Assembly: GCF_016772315.1 (NCBI RefSeq)
Contig: NZ_CP053482.1
Coordinates: 2,294,001-2,358,000, forward strand
Source: Thiothrix subterranea
Lineage (GTDB): Bacteria > Pseudomonadota > Gammaproteobacteria > Thiotrichales > Thiotrichaceae
Length of the DNA: 64,000 nucleotides
Direction of reading: 5' to 3'
This document shows, piece after piece, positions 19,910 to 29,112 of this stretch (positions are counted from its first letter, which is position 1; every line of letters begins with the position of its first letter). The position numbers and the translations under genes were made by a program. The notes below the pieces were generated by a model. The model was not told the DNA's origin. It worked only from the letters and a program-made list of their open reading frames with translations, and did no database searches.

Positions 19910-19937
19910 GTAAAGATGCAAGATTTTGCGTCTCTAC
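19910..19937. repeat. Degenerate 28-nt palindromic repeat (TTTTGCGTCTCTAC family)
   Basis: The right half TTTTGCGTCTCTAC is identical to the half-site of the perfect palindrome at 36758-36785; the left half differs from it at three positions. It lies between the fba stop and its terminator. A dispersed palindromic repeat is the simplest explanation. Confidence 0.75.
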
Positions 19938-19960
19938 GGCAAGCGCCTGCATAGCGCGTA

Positions 19961-19990
19961 AAAAAGGGAGCTTCGGCTCCCTTTTTGTTT
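19961..19990 (+). terminator. Rho-independent terminator after fba
   Basis: AAAAAGGGAGC-TTCG-GCTCCCTTTTT: a GC-rich stem extended by A/T pairs around a stable TTCG tetraloop, ending in a T-rich stretch. It closes the tkt-to-fba cluster. Confidence 0.93.
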
Positions 19991-20083
19991 GAGGTAGCCA
20001 ACCGAATGGTTTCTACGATAGAGTATCGGTGAATTTTCCAAATTAAAAAAACGATCAAACAAGATAAAAAGGAGGAGTAACCC

Positions 20084-20602
20084 ATGATAAACATAATTTT
20101 TTCCAAGACCCCCAAAGGTTTCGAGGAAGTTCAAACCAAAGCGAATGGTTTATCCAGAGTAGAGCGCTCGGTATTGATTTATGTGGACGGCAAACGCCGC
20201 TTTGAAGAGCTGAAAACCTTGCCGCGTGTTGATGATTTGAGCGGTATTCTACGCTTTTTGGAAACGGGCGGTTACATTGCACCTGTCAATAATTCACCCA
20301 CGAATATTGCAACCCCATCTGCTGCTAAACAAATCTCTGATGCAGACTTTCGTCTTTTTCGTGAGTTACCAGCAACCTTTGAGCCTGCCAAGTTCAGTAT
20401 GGCCAAGAACTTTATGATGAATAGCCTAAATGCTTTTAAGGGAGCTTATGGCGCAACCCATTTGGTGCGAAATATTGAGCGTTGCCAAACGCACGTCGAA
20501 TTGCGTGCTTTGTTTGAAGCGTGGCATGAAGAAATTGCCAATACCCAGCAAGGGCAAAAACAGGGTAAAGATTTACGCGAAAAGCTACTGGCGGTCATTT
20601 GA
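20084..20602 (+). CDS. Conserved-looking protein of unknown function
   Basis: A 172-aa soluble protein that I cannot assign. Its first 75 residues (FSKTPKGFEEVQTKANGLSR, then VLIYVDGKRRFEEL and LSGILRFLETGGYIAP) look like a small winged-helix-type module, of the sort that in other proteobacterial proteins starts with KTPKGREEI-like sequence and precedes other domains. A Pro/Thr/Ala linker (about 76-92) follows, then a helical C-terminal part. AAGGAGGAG precedes the ATG. It stands alone between the fba terminator and the convergent alkene reductase. No signal peptide or membrane segment is visible. Confidence 0.75.
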   Translation: MINIIFSKTPKGFEEVQTKANGLSRVERSVLIYVDGKRRFEELKTLPRVDDLSGILRFLETGGYIAPVNNSPTNIATPSAAKQISDADFRLFRELPATFEPAKFSMAKNFMMNSLNAFKGAYGATHLVRNIERCQTHVELRALFEAWHEEIANTQQGQKQGKDLREKLLAVI

Positions 20603-20626
20603 AGCACCAAACGCCGCCAATCTCTG

Positions 20627-21688
20627 TTAACTAAACGGATAGTCGGTATACCCCACCGCGAAATCTGGATTGCCCATTGGGTAGAATGTATCAAAGTTGG
20701 GCGGATTCAACGGCAAATTTTCCTGCAAACGGCGTGGTAAATCGGGGTTAGCAATAAACTTCTGACCAAACGCCACCGCATCGGCATTGCCTGCTGCTAG
20801 TATCTGTTGCGCCGTTTGCGCATCGAAGTTTTCGTTAGTGATGAAAAATCCCCCGAAGGCTTGTTTCATCGCGGGGCTAATGCTGTCAGCGCCCACGGCT
20901 TCGCGGGTGAAAATAAACGCGATGTGGCGTTTGCCTAGAGCTTGCGCCACGTAGGTGAACGTTTCTAGCGGGTTAGAATCGCCCATCGTGTGCGCATCGC
21001 AACGCGGTGCAAGGTGCACGCCGACCCGTGCAGCACCCCACACCTCAATCACGGCATCGGTCACTTCGAGCAGCAAACGCGCCCGATTTTCCAGCGTTAC
21101 ACCGTAAGCATCGGTGCGTTGATTGGTGCTGTCTTGCAGGAATTGGTCGAGTAAATAGCCATTCGCCCCGTGGATTTCCACCCCGTCAAAGCCTGCCAGT
21201 TTCGCGTTTTCTGCCCCCAAACGGTAAGCGCTGACAATGCCCGGAATTTCATGCGTTTCCAAAGCGCGTGGCACTTCGTAGGTTTTTTCGGGGCGCACTA
21301 AACTCACATGGCCTTGCGCTGCAATCGCGCTGGGGGCAACGGGCAGCTCGCCATTCAAATAGCTGGAATCAGAAATGCGCCCAACGTGCCACAGTTGCAG
21401 GAAAATTAGCCCGCCCACTTGATGCACTGCATCGGTGATGAGTTTCCAGCCTGCGACTTGTTCTTGTGACCAAATCCCCGGCGTATCAGGGTAGCCCACG
21501 CCCATTGGCGTCACGGAGGTGGCTTCGGTTAAAATTAAGCCTGCGCTGGCACGTTGTTGGTAATACTGTGCCATGAGTGCATTCGGCACACGTCCGCTAC
21601 TGGCACGGCAACGGGTCAGCGGTGCCATAATAATGCGGTTGCGCAAGGTAAGATCGCCCAGTTGAGCGGAGTCGAATAAAGTGGTCAT
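20627..21688 (-). CDS. Old-yellow-enzyme family alkene reductase (NemA-like)
   Basis: A 353-aa FMN-dependent oxidoreductase with the OYE barrel motifs LRNRIIMAPLTRCRA, GLILTEATSVTPMGVGYPDTPG, LQLWHVGRISDSSY, the substrate-binding pair in FDGVEIHGANGYLLDQFLQD and VGVHLAPRC, ending AVAFGQKFIANPDLPRRL. Such enzymes reduce activated C=C bonds and nitro compounds with NAD(P)H. It closes the long minus-strand run that begins at hisA, 26 nt behind purU. The physiological substrate cannot be read from sequence; detoxification of electrophiles is the usual proposal. Confidence 0.92.
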   Translation of the reverse strand: MTTLFDSAQLGDLTLRNRIIMAPLTRCRASSGRVPNALMAQYYQQRASAGLILTEATSVTPMGVGYPDTPGIWSQEQVAGWKLITDAVHQVGGLIFLQLWHVGRISDSSYLNGELPVAPSAIAAQGHVSLVRPEKTYEVPRALETHEIPGIVSAYRLGAENAKLAGFDGVEIHGANGYLLDQFLQDSTNQRTDAYGVTLENRARLLLEVTDAVIEVWGAARVGVHLAPRCDAHTMGDSNPLETFTYVAQALGKRHIAFIFTREAVGADSISPAMKQAFGGFFITNENFDAQTAQQILAAGNADAVAFGQKFIANPDLPRRLQENLPLNPPNFDTFYPMGNPDFAVGYTDYPFS

Positions 21689-21713
21689 TGCAATCTGTTC
21701 CTGCTAGAGGTGG

Positions 21714-22577
21714 TTATTTGAATACCACGGTTTTATTGCCATCCATAAACACGCGCCGCTCAATGTGTAAGCGCACGGCTTTGGCGAGAGCACTGTTTTC
21801 GAGGTCGCGCCCCAATGCAGCGAGGTCTTCGGGTTGGTAGGTGTGGTCGACGCGCTCTACCGATTGCTCGATGATCGGACCTTCATCCAAATCGGAGGTA
21901 ACGTAATGCGCGGTCGCCCCAATCAGTTTCACCCCACGGTCGTAGGCTTGGTGGTAAGGGCGTGCGCCTTTGAATCCGGGCAGGAATGAATGGTGAATAT
22001 TGATGCACATACCCGCCAATTTCCGGCACGTGTCGTCCGAAAGGATTTGCATGTAACGCGCCAGCACCACCAATTCGGCTTGGGCGTCGGCAACAATTTC
22101 CAACATTCGCGCTTCTTGTTCGGCTTTATTGGTTTTGTCGACAGGCAGGCATACAAAGCGGATGCCTTCACGTTCTACTAATGAGCGCAAATCCATGTGA
22201 TTGGAAACCACGCAGACGACGTTCATATTCAAATCGCCTTTGTTCTTGCGGTACAGCAAATCCACCAAACAATGATCCGCTTTGGAGACCATGAGCACCA
22301 CGCGGGTGGCGCGGGTGGCATTGGTGATGCCCCAGTGCATCGCAAAATTTCCGGCAATCACCGCAAATTGCTGGCGCAGCGTGTCAAGCGCAGGCGATAA
22401 CTGGCTATCGCGGCGGAACATAATCCGGCAGAAAAATTTCTGGGTCATCTCGTCATCGTATTGCGCCATTTCGGTAATGTAGCATTGGGATTCCGCTAAA
22501 AAGCCGGTGACAGCAGCGACGATCCCGGTTTTGGCGGGGCAGGTGACGGTAAGAATGTAGTTGGCTTCGGTTGTCAT
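21714..22577 (-). CDS. purU: Formyltetrahydrofolate deformylase PurU
   Basis: PurU hydrolyses 10-formyl-THF to formate and THF, balancing one-carbon pools. The 287-aa protein has an N-terminal ACT regulatory domain (YILTVTCPAKTGIVAAVTGFL) and a formyltransferase-fold domain with VLARYMQILSDD, the catalytic INIHHSFLPGFKGARPYHQA and GATAHYVTSDLDEGPIIEQ. The Asn-His-Asp set of the family is present (N in CINIHHS, H in NIHHS, D in TSDLDEGP). Six nt separate it from trmB upstream. Confidence 0.96.
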   Translation of the reverse strand: MTTEANYILTVTCPAKTGIVAAVTGFLAESQCYITEMAQYDDEMTQKFFCRIMFRRDSQLSPALDTLRQQFAVIAGNFAMHWGITNATRATRVVLMVSKADHCLVDLLYRKNKGDLNMNVVCVVSNHMDLRSLVEREGIRFVCLPVDKTNKAEQEARMLEIVADAQAELVVLARYMQILSDDTCRKLAGMCINIHHSFLPGFKGARPYHQAYDRGVKLIGATAHYVTSDLDEGPIIEQSVERVDHTYQPEDLAALGRDLENSALAKAVRLHIERRVFMDGNKTVVFK

Positions 22578-22583
22578 AACTTA

Positions 22584-23273
22584 TTAATTTTTTTGGTAAA
22601 GCAAATCCCAAACGCCATGTCCTAATTTTAACCCACGGTTTTCAAATTTGGTTAGTGGACGCGTGTCTGGGCGGGGTGAATAGGGTGGTTCAGACGCAAG
22701 ATTAACGAAGTCCGGGCTGGTTTGCATAACCTCAGCCATGTATTCGGCGTAGTTTTCCCAATCAGTGGCCATGTGGAACACGCCACCGGTTTGCAAGCGC
22801 GAGGCTAATAGGCTCACAAACGGTAATTGCAGGATACGGCGTTTGTGGTGCTTTTTCTTGTGCCAAGGGTCAGGAAAAAACAATTGCACCCGATCCAGTG
22901 AATGGGCGGGGATGCGTTGTTTCAGGATTTCGACCGCATCGGTATTCATCACCCGCACATTTTGCAAACCCTGATCGCCGATCAGTTTGAGCAAATGCCC
23001 GACACCGGGGGTATGCACTTCAATGCCGATGAAATCACGTTCCGGCGCGGCGGCTGCCATTTGCGCGAGGGAATCACCATTGCCGAAGCCGATTTCTAGC
23101 GTTACCGGGGCAACGCGCCCGAATAGGCTGGGGAAGTCGAGCGGCGTGTCACTGGGTTCGATGCCGAAAACCGGCCACAGGTTCGTTAATGCTTCTTCCT
23201 GCGCCTTGGTGACGCGACCTTGACGCAAGACGAAACTCTTAATGGCGCGATGCGGTGCTGTTGTTGTATCCAT
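22584..23273 (-). CDS. trmB: tRNA (guanine46-N7)-methyltransferase TrmB
   Basis: TrmB forms m7G46 in the variable loop of tRNAs. The 229-aa protein shows the SAM-binding motif [29 protein letters not shown], the catalytic region [18 protein letters not shown], and [14 protein letters not shown] basic N-terminal stretch ([14 protein letters not shown]) matches the family. It lies between thiG (14 nt away) and purU in the minus-strand run. Confidence 0.97.
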   Translation of the reverse strand: MDTTTAPHRAIKSFVLRQGRVTKAQEEALTNLWPVFGIEPSDTPLDFPSLFGRVAPVTLEIGFGNGDSLAQMAAAAPERDFIGIEVHTPGVGHLLKLIGDQGLQNVRVMNTDAVEILKQRIPAHSLDRVQLFFPDPWHKKKHHKRRILQLPFVSLLASRLQTGGVFHMATDWENYAEYMAEVMQTSPDFVNLASEPPYSPRPDTRPLTKFENRGLKLGHGVWDLLYQKN

Positions 23274-23287
23274 GACTCTGCCAGTGT

Positions 23288-24070
23288 TTAGAAGAACGTG
23301 CCTTCCAGCGGTGAGGAGGCAGAAGCGTAACGTTTACGTGGCATCCGCCCTGCAAGGAAGGCTTCACGCCCCGCTTCAATGGCTTTTTTCATGGCAGACG
23401 CCATTAGCACGGGGTTTTTCGCGCCCGCAATGGCGGTATTCATTAACACGCCGTCACAGCCCATTTCCATCGCAATCGCCGCATCTGAAGCCGTGCCTAC
23501 GCCCGCATCCACAATGATTGGAACCTTAGCGTTTTCAATGATTTCGAGAATGTTGTAAGGGTTGCGAATGCCCAAGCCTGAGCCAATCGGTGCTGCCAGC
23601 GGCATGACAGCCACGCAGCCGATTTCTTCCAATTGACGCGCAATCAAGGGGTCGTCGCTGGTGTATACCATGACATCAAAGCCATCTTTTACCAGAATTT
23701 CAGCCGCTTTCAGGGTTTGAATCGTGTCAGGGTAGAGGGTTTTGGCATCGCCCAGCACTTCGAGTTTGACCAGCTTGTGACCATCCAGCAATTCACGCGC
23801 TAGGCGGCAAGTGCGCACCGCATCATCCACGTTGTAACAGCCTGCGGTATTCGGCAGCAGGGTGTATTTATCCAAGGAAATCACATCCAGCAGATTGGGT
23901 TCGTCTTTGTTCTGACCGATGTTGGTGCGGCGAATCGCGACGGTAATAATTTGCGCACCGCTGGCTTCGGTGGCGGCTTGGGTTTCTGCTAAGTCTTTGT
24001 ATTTGCCAGTGCCAACCAACAGACGGGATGAATAGACCTTGCCTGCAATGGTGAGGGTGTCGTGTTGCAT
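23288..24070 (-). CDS. thiG: Thiazole synthase ThiG
   Basis: ThiG builds the thiazole phosphate ring of thiamine from deoxyxylulose-5-phosphate, dehydroglycine and ThiS thiocarboxylate. The 260-aa TIM-barrel protein shows [14 protein letters not shown], the Schiff-base lysine K102 in [51 protein letters not shown] and [20 protein letters not shown]. It follows thiS by 18 nt. No thiF or thiH/thiO is adjacent, so sulfur transfer and dehydroglycine supply must come from elsewhere in the genome. Confidence 0.98.
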   Translation of the reverse strand: MQHDTLTIAGKVYSSRLLVGTGKYKDLAETQAATEASGAQIITVAIRRTNIGQNKDEPNLLDVISLDKYTLLPNTAGCYNVDDAVRTCRLARELLDGHKLVKLEVLGDAKTLYPDTIQTLKAAEILVKDGFDVMVYTSDDPLIARQLEEIGCVAVMPLAAPIGSGLGIRNPYNILEIIENAKVPIIVDAGVGTASDAAIAMEMGCDGVLMNTAIAGAKNPVLMASAMKKAIEAGREAFLAGRMPRKRYASASSPLEGTFF

Positions 24071-24088
24071 GATGAATTCCTTATTGTA

Positions 24089-24289
24089 TTAACCGCCACC
24101 GATGGCGTGGACGATTTCAACCGTATCATGGGGTTGCAGTACCAAGCTGTCAAATTGGCTACGCGGTATCAGTGTTTGATTGATTTCGAGGGCGAGGCGT
24201 TTGCCTTGTAAGTCTAAAATCACCAACAACTGCGCTGCTGTCGTGCCTTCCGCCACGAGGTGCGGTGTGCCATTCACGAGTATTTCCAT
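24089..24289 (-). CDS. thiS: Sulfur-carrier protein ThiS
   Basis: ThiS is the ubiquitin-like protein whose C-terminal glycine carries sulfur as a thiocarboxylate for thiazole synthesis. The 66-aa protein has the beta-grasp pattern (MEILVNGTPHLVAEGTTAAQ, then LALEINQTLIPRSQF) and the required C-terminal diglycine in VHAIGGG. It begins 2 nt after the gpmI stop and precedes thiG. Confidence 0.96.
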   Translation of the reverse strand: MEILVNGTPHLVAEGTTAAQLLVILDLQGKRLALEINQTLIPRSQFDSLVLQPHDTVEIVHAIGGG

Positions 24290-24291
24290 GC

Positions 24292-25863
24292 TTAGTAAGC
24301 TCCCACTGGGCGGTGGCCTTTGGGAAGTTCTTCCAGCAATAAGGATTTGCCTTTCATGCCATCCGGTTTGGGCAGCCCCATTAAGTGCAATACCGTCGGC
24401 GCAAGATTGCTCAAGCCGCCTTCAGTCGATAGCCGCCAGTTGGATTTGTCCATAATCAGGCAGGGCACGGGGTAAACGGTGTGCTGGGTATTGGGTTCGC
24501 CGGTCAGCGGGTCAATATATTCGTCGCAGTTACCGTGGTCAGCCGTCAAAATCACCGAGTAATCGTGAGCAACCGCGCTGTCTAACAAACGCCCAACTTC
24601 ACGATCCATCGCTTCCACCGCTTTAATCACCGCACCGGGAACGGCGGTGTGCCCTACCATGTCACCATTGGCAAAATTCACCACGATGAAGCAATATTTG
24701 TCCTGCTCAATCGCACTGATAATGGTGTCAGCGACTTCTTTCGCGCTCATTTCCGGCTGATCGTCGTAAGTTTCTACCTTAGGCGAGGGGATGACGATAC
24801 GGTCTTCGCCCGCGTAAGTGCGTTCGCGCCCGCCGTTGAAGAAGAAGGTGACGTGGGCGTACTTTTCGGTTTCCGCACAATGCAGTTGTTTCAAGCCCGC
24901 TAAGCTAATGGTTTGCGCCAAGTTGGTGGCGGGGCGTTCCGGTGAAAAAATCACCGGGGCAAGCAGGCGTTTGTCGTATTCCGTCATGGTGGTGAGCGAG
25001 ACTGGCTCGAAATCACCCCGGTCAAAATCGGCAAAGTCCGGGTCAGCCAAGGCTTTCGCGGTTTGGCGGGGGCGGTCATTGCGGAAGTTGAAAAACAGCA
25101 CGGTGTCATTGCTTTGGATTAACTCAGCACCCGGCATAATGCGCGGTTTGATGAATTCGTCGGTTTCCCCAGCGGCATACGCATCATCCACCGCTTGCAA
25201 GGCGCTGCTGGCGGGTGTGCCGATGCCGCGTACCATCGCGTCCCACGCGAGTTTGGTGCGTTCCCAGCGGTTATCCCGATCCATCGCGTAAAAACGCCCG
25301 GTGACAGTGGCAATTTCACCGCCCGTCATTTCCATCACCCGTTGAATTTGCTGGATAAATTGCTTGGCAATTTTAGGTGCGGTGTCACGCCCGTCGGTAA
25401 TGACATGCAACACCGGCTTCACATCGTGTTCCATGCACGCTTTCAGCAAGGCGATAATGTGTGTCGTGTGGCTGTGTACGCCGCCGTCTGACACTAAACC
25501 GAGTAAATGCAGCGGGCGGTTGTCGGCTTTGGCGTTTTCCAGTGCATTCAACAGGGAATGGTTTTTGTAGAAACTGCCGTCTTCAATCGCATCTTCAATA
25601 CGCACCAAGTCCTGACGCAACACCGTGCCACAGCCAATGGTCATGTGCCCAACTTCCGAGTTGCCCATTTGCCCATCCGGTAGCCCGACTGCCCGCCCGG
25701 AGGCTTGCAGGGTGGTGTGCGGGTAGCTGCCGAAATAGCGGTCAAAATTGGGCGTGTCGGCTTCGTGTACCGCGTTAAAGCGTTTGCTAGGGTTAACGCC
25801 TACACCATCCAAAATCACCAGAATGGTTTTGCGGCGCGGCACGTTGGGGTGTTTTGATTTCAT
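24292..25863 (-). CDS. gpmI: 2,3-bisphosphoglycerate-independent phosphoglycerate mutase GpmI
   Basis: GpmI interconverts 3- and 2-phosphoglycerate, using two Mn ions and a phosphoserine intermediate. The 523-aa protein shows D19 in VILDGVGVNP, the catalytic S69 in GQMGNSEVGHMTIG, LHLLGLVSDGGVHSH, HVITDGRDTAPK, NFANGDMVGHT and LTADHGNCDEY. Length is typical. The start overlaps the tatC stop by 4 nt (ATGA). It complements the tkt-gap-pgk-pyk-fba cluster functionally but is in another operon. Confidence 0.97.
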   Translation of the reverse strand: MKSKHPNVPRRKTILVILDGVGVNPSKRFNAVHEADTPNFDRYFGSYPHTTLQASGRAVGLPDGQMGNSEVGHMTIGCGTVLRQDLVRIEDAIEDGSFYKNHSLLNALENAKADNRPLHLLGLVSDGGVHSHTTHIIALLKACMEHDVKPVLHVITDGRDTAPKIAKQFIQQIQRVMEMTGGEIATVTGRFYAMDRDNRWERTKLAWDAMVRGIGTPASSALQAVDDAYAAGETDEFIKPRIMPGAELIQSNDTVLFFNFRNDRPRQTAKALADPDFADFDRGDFEPVSLTTMTEYDKRLLAPVIFSPERPATNLAQTISLAGLKQLHCAETEKYAHVTFFFNGGRERTYAGEDRIVIPSPKVETYDDQPEMSAKEVADTIISAIEQDKYCFIVVNFANGDMVGHTAVPGAVIKAVEAMDREVGRLLDSAVAHDYSVILTADHGNCDEYIDPLTGEPNTQHTVYPVPCLIMDKSNWRLSTEGGLSNLAPTVLHLMGLPKPDGMKGKSLLLEELPKGHRPVGAY

Positions 25864-26903
25864 GGCTTGTTCCCATCTTCTTGTTTACGGAAGTTGTCTT
25901 CCATGCGCTTGAATTCTTCATCCATGCGTTCCAGTTCCGCTTCCATTTCTTCGTCGGTCAAGGGGCGAAATTCGTCATCATCCGTGGATTGTACTGGCAC
26001 GGTTTCCTCGAAAATGTATTGGTCATTTTCCCAAGCAGTCGTCGCTGCTGCTGCCGCTGCCCCGGTTGCTGTTGCGGTGGTAGCGGGCGCTGCCGGTGGT
26101 TTAATTTCACGCTGGTATTCGAGTTTCTCGCGAGCTTCTCTTTCCGCACTCGCTTTCTCTACGTGTTGGTCAAACAGGCGGCTGGCAAGCAAACCCACTT
26201 CAAACAGTAACCACATGGGTACGGCTAACATTACCTGTGATAATACATCCGGTGGCGTTAAAAACATGCCGACGATAAAGGCAATAACGATCACGTAAGG
26301 ACGTGATTGTTCAAGTGTTTCACGACTGGCAATGCCGGTGGTGATTAATAAGATAGTCGCAACTGGCATTTCAAAGCCAATGCCGAATGCCATGAACATC
26401 ATCATCACGAAATCAAGGTATTCGGCAATATCCGGGGTGACATCGACATTGGAAGGGGCGAAGCCCGGCAAGATGCTAAACATCATTGGCAGCACTAAGA
26501 AATAGGCAAATGCCATGCCGACATAAAACAGTGCCACGCTGGAGAGTAATAGTGGTGTGACAATTTTCTTTTCGTGCTGGTACAAACCGGGGGCAATAAA
26601 TCCCCATACTTGATACAACACATAAGGTAACGCCAAGACAAACGCGACCATCATGGCGAGCTTGTAAGGGATAAAGAAGGGTGAAGCCACCCCAACCGCA
26701 ATCAGTTTTTGACCTTCTGGTAAATGCCGCACCAGTGGGTCAGAGAGCAGGTTATACAAATCCTGTGCGAACGGCATGAGGATCAAAAACACAATGCCAA
26801 TCGCCAGCACCATGCGCAATAAGCGGTCACGCAACTCCACGAGGTGTTGCAAGAAACCGAGTTCCTCACCTTCCGGCGCGGACGTATTAGCTTTTTTCGT
26901 CAT
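25860..26903 (-). CDS. tatC: Sec-independent translocase subunit TatC with long acidic tail
   Basis: TatC is the six-helix receptor for twin-arginine signal peptides. The first 250 residues have the family features: LGFLQHLVELRDRLLRMVLA, LSDPLVRHLPEG, YQVWGFIAPGLYQHEKK and the last helices ending GLLASRLFDQHVEK. At 347 aa the protein is about 90 residues longer than usual. The extra C-terminus is a Pro/Ala/Thr-rich linker and then a highly acidic, helix-prone tail (DEFRPLTDEEMEAELERMDE) predicted to be cytoplasmic. It overlaps tatB by 17 nt and gpmI by 4 nt. Confidence 0.96.
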   Translation of the reverse strand: MTKKANTSAPEGEELGFLQHLVELRDRLLRMVLAIGIVFLILMPFAQDLYNLLSDPLVRHLPEGQKLIAVGVASPFFIPYKLAMMVAFVLALPYVLYQVWGFIAPGLYQHEKKIVTPLLLSSVALFYVGMAFAYFLVLPMMFSILPGFAPSNVDVTPDIAEYLDFVMMMFMAFGIGFEMPVATILLITTGIASRETLEQSRPYVIVIAFIVGMFLTPPDVLSQVMLAVPMWLLFEVGLLASRLFDQHVEKASAEREAREKLEYQREIKPPAAPATTATATGAAAAAATTAWENDQYIFEETVPVQSTDDDEFRPLTDEEMEAELERMDEEFKRMEDNFRKQEDGNKP

Positions 26904-27186
26904 GGGGCTTGGTGGCGTCTTCGATACTGTGGCGAACGTCTTGCGTATTTTGTTGCATCAAATTGCGCAATTCGCGGATTTCCTCTTCCTGACGGCTGAG
27001 CATTCCACGCATTTCTTCCGTGCGTAATTCACGCTCAATATCAGTGCGCGTGGTCGCAATGAAAGCACGCGCTTTGCCCAGCAAGCGTCCGGCTTTACGG
27101 GCAAGCCCGGGCAGGCGCTCAGGGCCAATCACCAGCAGGGCAATGACACCCACTACCAGCATTTCGAGGAAACTGGATTCAAACAT
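26887..27186 (-). CDS. tatB: Twin-arginine translocase subunit TatB
   Basis: TatB forms the substrate-receptor complex with TatC. The 99-aa protein has one N-terminal membrane helix (FLEMLVVGVIALLVIGPE), the conserved GPERLPGLARKAGR turn into an amphipathic helix, and a charged tail (EMRGMLSRQEEEIRELRNLM). The E-rather-than-polar residue in the helix (FLEML) and the GPERLP sequence distinguish it from TatA. It lies between tatA and tatC. Confidence 0.95.
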   Translation of the reverse strand: MFESSFLEMLVVGVIALLVIGPERLPGLARKAGRLLGKARAFIATTRTDIERELRTEEMRGMLSRQEEEIRELRNLMQQNTQDVRHSIEDATKPHDEKS

Positions 27187-27209
27187 GGCTTGCGTTACCT
27201 GTTAGGTGC

Positions 27210-27452
27210 TTAAACCTTGTCTTTTTCTTTGGCTTCCGTGTCAATCACGCGCCCACCGGGAATGTTTTGCGGTGGTTGTTGCGAGACTTGTTCAGAGGTT
27301 TCTTCCTGTCCGTCTTTCATGGACTTTTTGAAGTTTTTGAAGGTTTCACCGAGGTCACTGCCCATATTGCGCAGGCGTTTAGTGCCAAACAATAACAGAA
27401 TAATGACCAGAATCAGTAACAATGACCAAGGGCTGATGCCACCTAAACCCAT
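27210..27452 (-). CDS. tatA: Twin-arginine translocase subunit TatA
   Basis: TatA oligomerises to let folded proteins cross the inner membrane. The 80-aa protein starts [20 protein letters not shown], followed by the [20 protein letters not shown] amphipathic helix and an acidic/basic tail. The ATG at 27452 is preceded by AAGGAG; the longer upstream frame runs into hisE and lacks TatA-like sequence, so it is rejected. tatA-tatB-tatC follow hisE, an order common in gammaproteobacteria. Confidence 0.96.
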   Translation of the reverse strand: MGLGGISPWSLLLILVIILLLFGTKRLRNMGSDLGETFKNFKKSMKDGQEETSEQVSQQPPQNIPGGRVIDTEAKEKDKV

Positions 27453-27469
27453 TTCGTTTCTCCTTAAAG

Positions 27470-27793
27470 TTAATGTGTGCGGCTGGCTTTTTCGACCAGA
27501 CCGGAGACGCCAGAGCGCCGGGCTAATTCTGCCAGCACCGCATCGGGGTGTAAGCCCTGTTGTGCCAGTAATACCAGTGTATGAAACCATAAATCCGCGA
27601 TTTCATACACAATTTTATCTTTCTCACCGTCTTTTGCCGCCATGACGGTTTCGGTGGCTTCTTCGCCGATCTTTTTGAGGATCGCATCCAACCCTTTGGC
27701 GTAGAGTTTGGCAACATAAGAACTGTCTGGCGCAGCCTGTTTACGGCTTTCCAGCACCTCGGCAAGTTGTGCAAGTACGTTATCATTCATCAT
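27470..27793 (-). CDS. hisE: Phosphoribosyl-ATP pyrophosphatase HisE
   Basis: HisE performs the second step of histidine synthesis, hydrolysing PR-ATP to PR-AMP. The 107-aa MazG-like helical protein has [33 protein letters not shown] and [20 protein letters not shown], with the metal-binding E-E-E-D set of the family. It is a stand-alone domain, not fused to HisI. Two tandem ATGs begin the gene. It precedes tatA by 17 nt. Confidence 0.95.
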   Translation of the reverse strand: MMNDNVLAQLAEVLESRKQAAPDSSYVAKLYAKGLDAILKKIGEEATETVMAAKDGEKDKIVYEIADLWFHTLVLLAQQGLHPDAVLAELARRSGVSGLVEKASRTH

Positions 27794-27808
27794 GGGGCTG
27801 GAGTATAC

Positions 27809-28342
27809 CTAATTCAATTGGTGTGCGGCGACTGGTGAAGCGGTTTCGGTAATGTTTGGTAACAAAGCGGTCATTTTCCAGTCGGATTGTTGCGCCGCAT
27901 CGTCCAATAATTTGCACAGCAAGTGCAACAGCTCGTTGCTCAAGTTGAGATCGACACCTTTGTCATGGTTGTCTTTGAAGGCAATTTGCAACGCGCCGTT
28001 CTCTTTGTGCCGAAAGCCTGCTTTCACTACCAGCAACGGGTTTGTGCCCAGCGGCAAATGATCGGCGTCGCGAAACGGGTTGTTGAACGCGGCTTTGCTT
28101 TGCGCCCGTTCGTGTTCAAACGCGACAATCGCTTGGCGGGAACTGTAATCGCTGTGCTGTTTGACCGCAGGCGATGACATTAAGGCATCCTGCAACACCG
28201 GCCAGAGACGCATGAGAAAGCGCCGCGTTAGCCAGAAGCGAAATTCTTCACTTGCCACGGTATTGATGCGCATCAGAATGCGATCTTCTTCCTGAATATA
28301 GCGAATTTGGATTTGCGCCGGTGCTGCTGCCATCAGATTCAC
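27809..28342 (-). CDS. Unknown 177-aa protein in the place usually held by hisI
   Basis: I do not recognise this protein. It starts with GTG overlapping the hisF stop (GTGA) and ends 15 nt before hisE, so it is a regular member of the operon. N-terminal residues ([18 protein letters not shown], then [19 protein letters not shown]) suggest a beta strand-rich start followed by an amphipathic helix. The middle contains [19 protein letters not shown] and the end is helical ([20 protein letters not shown]). No HisI (PR-AMP cyclohydrolase) motif is present, although this is where hisI commonly sits. No signal peptide or membrane segment is visible. A regulatory or moonlighting role is speculation. 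Confidence 0.8.
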   Translation of the reverse strand: MNLMAAAPAQIQIRYIQEEDRILMRINTVASEEFRFWLTRRFLMRLWPVLQDALMSSPAVKQHSDYSSRQAIVAFEHERAQSKAAFNNPFRDADHLPLGTNPLLVVKAGFRHKENGALQIAFKDNHDKGVDLNLSNELLHLLCKLLDDAAQQSDWKMTALLPNITETASPVAAHQLN

Positions 28343-29112
28343 AGCCTCATCTCAATGCCTTGGGCTGCCATGTAGCGTTTGGCATCGCCCACGGTGTATT
28401 CCCCAAAGTGGAAAATACTCGCGGCAAGCACCGCATCCGCCCCGCCTTTGAGTACGCCATCGGCTAAATGCTGCAAATTACCCACGCCGCCGGAAGCGAT
28501 CAGCGGAATACCTACGCGGTCAGTAATTGCACGGGTTAAGCCGAGGTCAAAACCAACTTTCGTGCCATCGCGATCCATGCTCGTGACCAGCAATTCACCC
28601 GCGCCGTATTGCGCCATTTTTTCTGCCCATGCCACTGCATCAATGCCGGTGCGGTTGCGCCCGCCGTGGGTGAAGACTTCCCAGCGATCCGGTTTGCCCG
28701 GTTCATTGACGCGCTTGGCATCAATCGCGACCACGATGCATTGCGAGCCGAAATAGTCGGTGCATTCGCGTACCAAATCGGGGTTGGTAATCGCGGCGGT
28801 GTTAATCCCGACTTTATCCGCCCCGGCATTCAACATGCGGCGCACGTCTTCGGGTTTGCGGATACCGCCGCCGACTGTGAGCGGAATGAAAACCTGGGAG
28901 GCAACAGCTTCCACCATGTGCACGATGGTATCGCGGTTGTCGGAACTGGCGGTGATGTCGAGGAAGGTAATTTCGTCCGCGCCTTCGCGGTTGTAACGGG
29001 CGGCGATTTCCACCGGGTCGCCCGCGTCACGAATGTCGACGAAGTTCACGCCTTTGACAACGCGACCGTTGTTCACGTCAAGGCAGGGGATAATGCGTTT
29101 GGCGAGTCCCAT
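28339..29112 (-). CDS. hisF: Imidazole glycerol phosphate synthase subunit HisF
   Basis: HisF is the cyclase subunit that, with ammonia from HisH, makes IGP and AICAR. The 257-aa barrel has [21 protein letters not shown]-rich [56 protein letters not shown] and [13 protein letters not shown]. Both catalytic Asp residues (D11 and D130 in E. coli numbering) are present. Its start overlaps the stop of the upstream DNA methyltransferase by 1 nt, while hisA lies 2.1 kb further upstream, beyond the restriction-modification pair. Confidence 0.97.
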   Translation of the reverse strand: MGLAKRIIPCLDVNNGRVVKGVNFVDIRDAGDPVEIAARYNREGADEITFLDITASSDNRDTIVHMVEAVASQVFIPLTVGGGIRKPEDVRRMLNAGADKVGINTAAITNPDLVRECTDYFGSQCIVVAIDAKRVNEPGKPDRWEVFTHGGRNRTGIDAVAWAEKMAQYGAGELLVTSMDRDGTKVGFDLGLTRAITDRVGIPLIASGGVGNLQHLADGVLKGGADAVLAASIFHFGEYTVGDAKRYMAAQGIEMRL

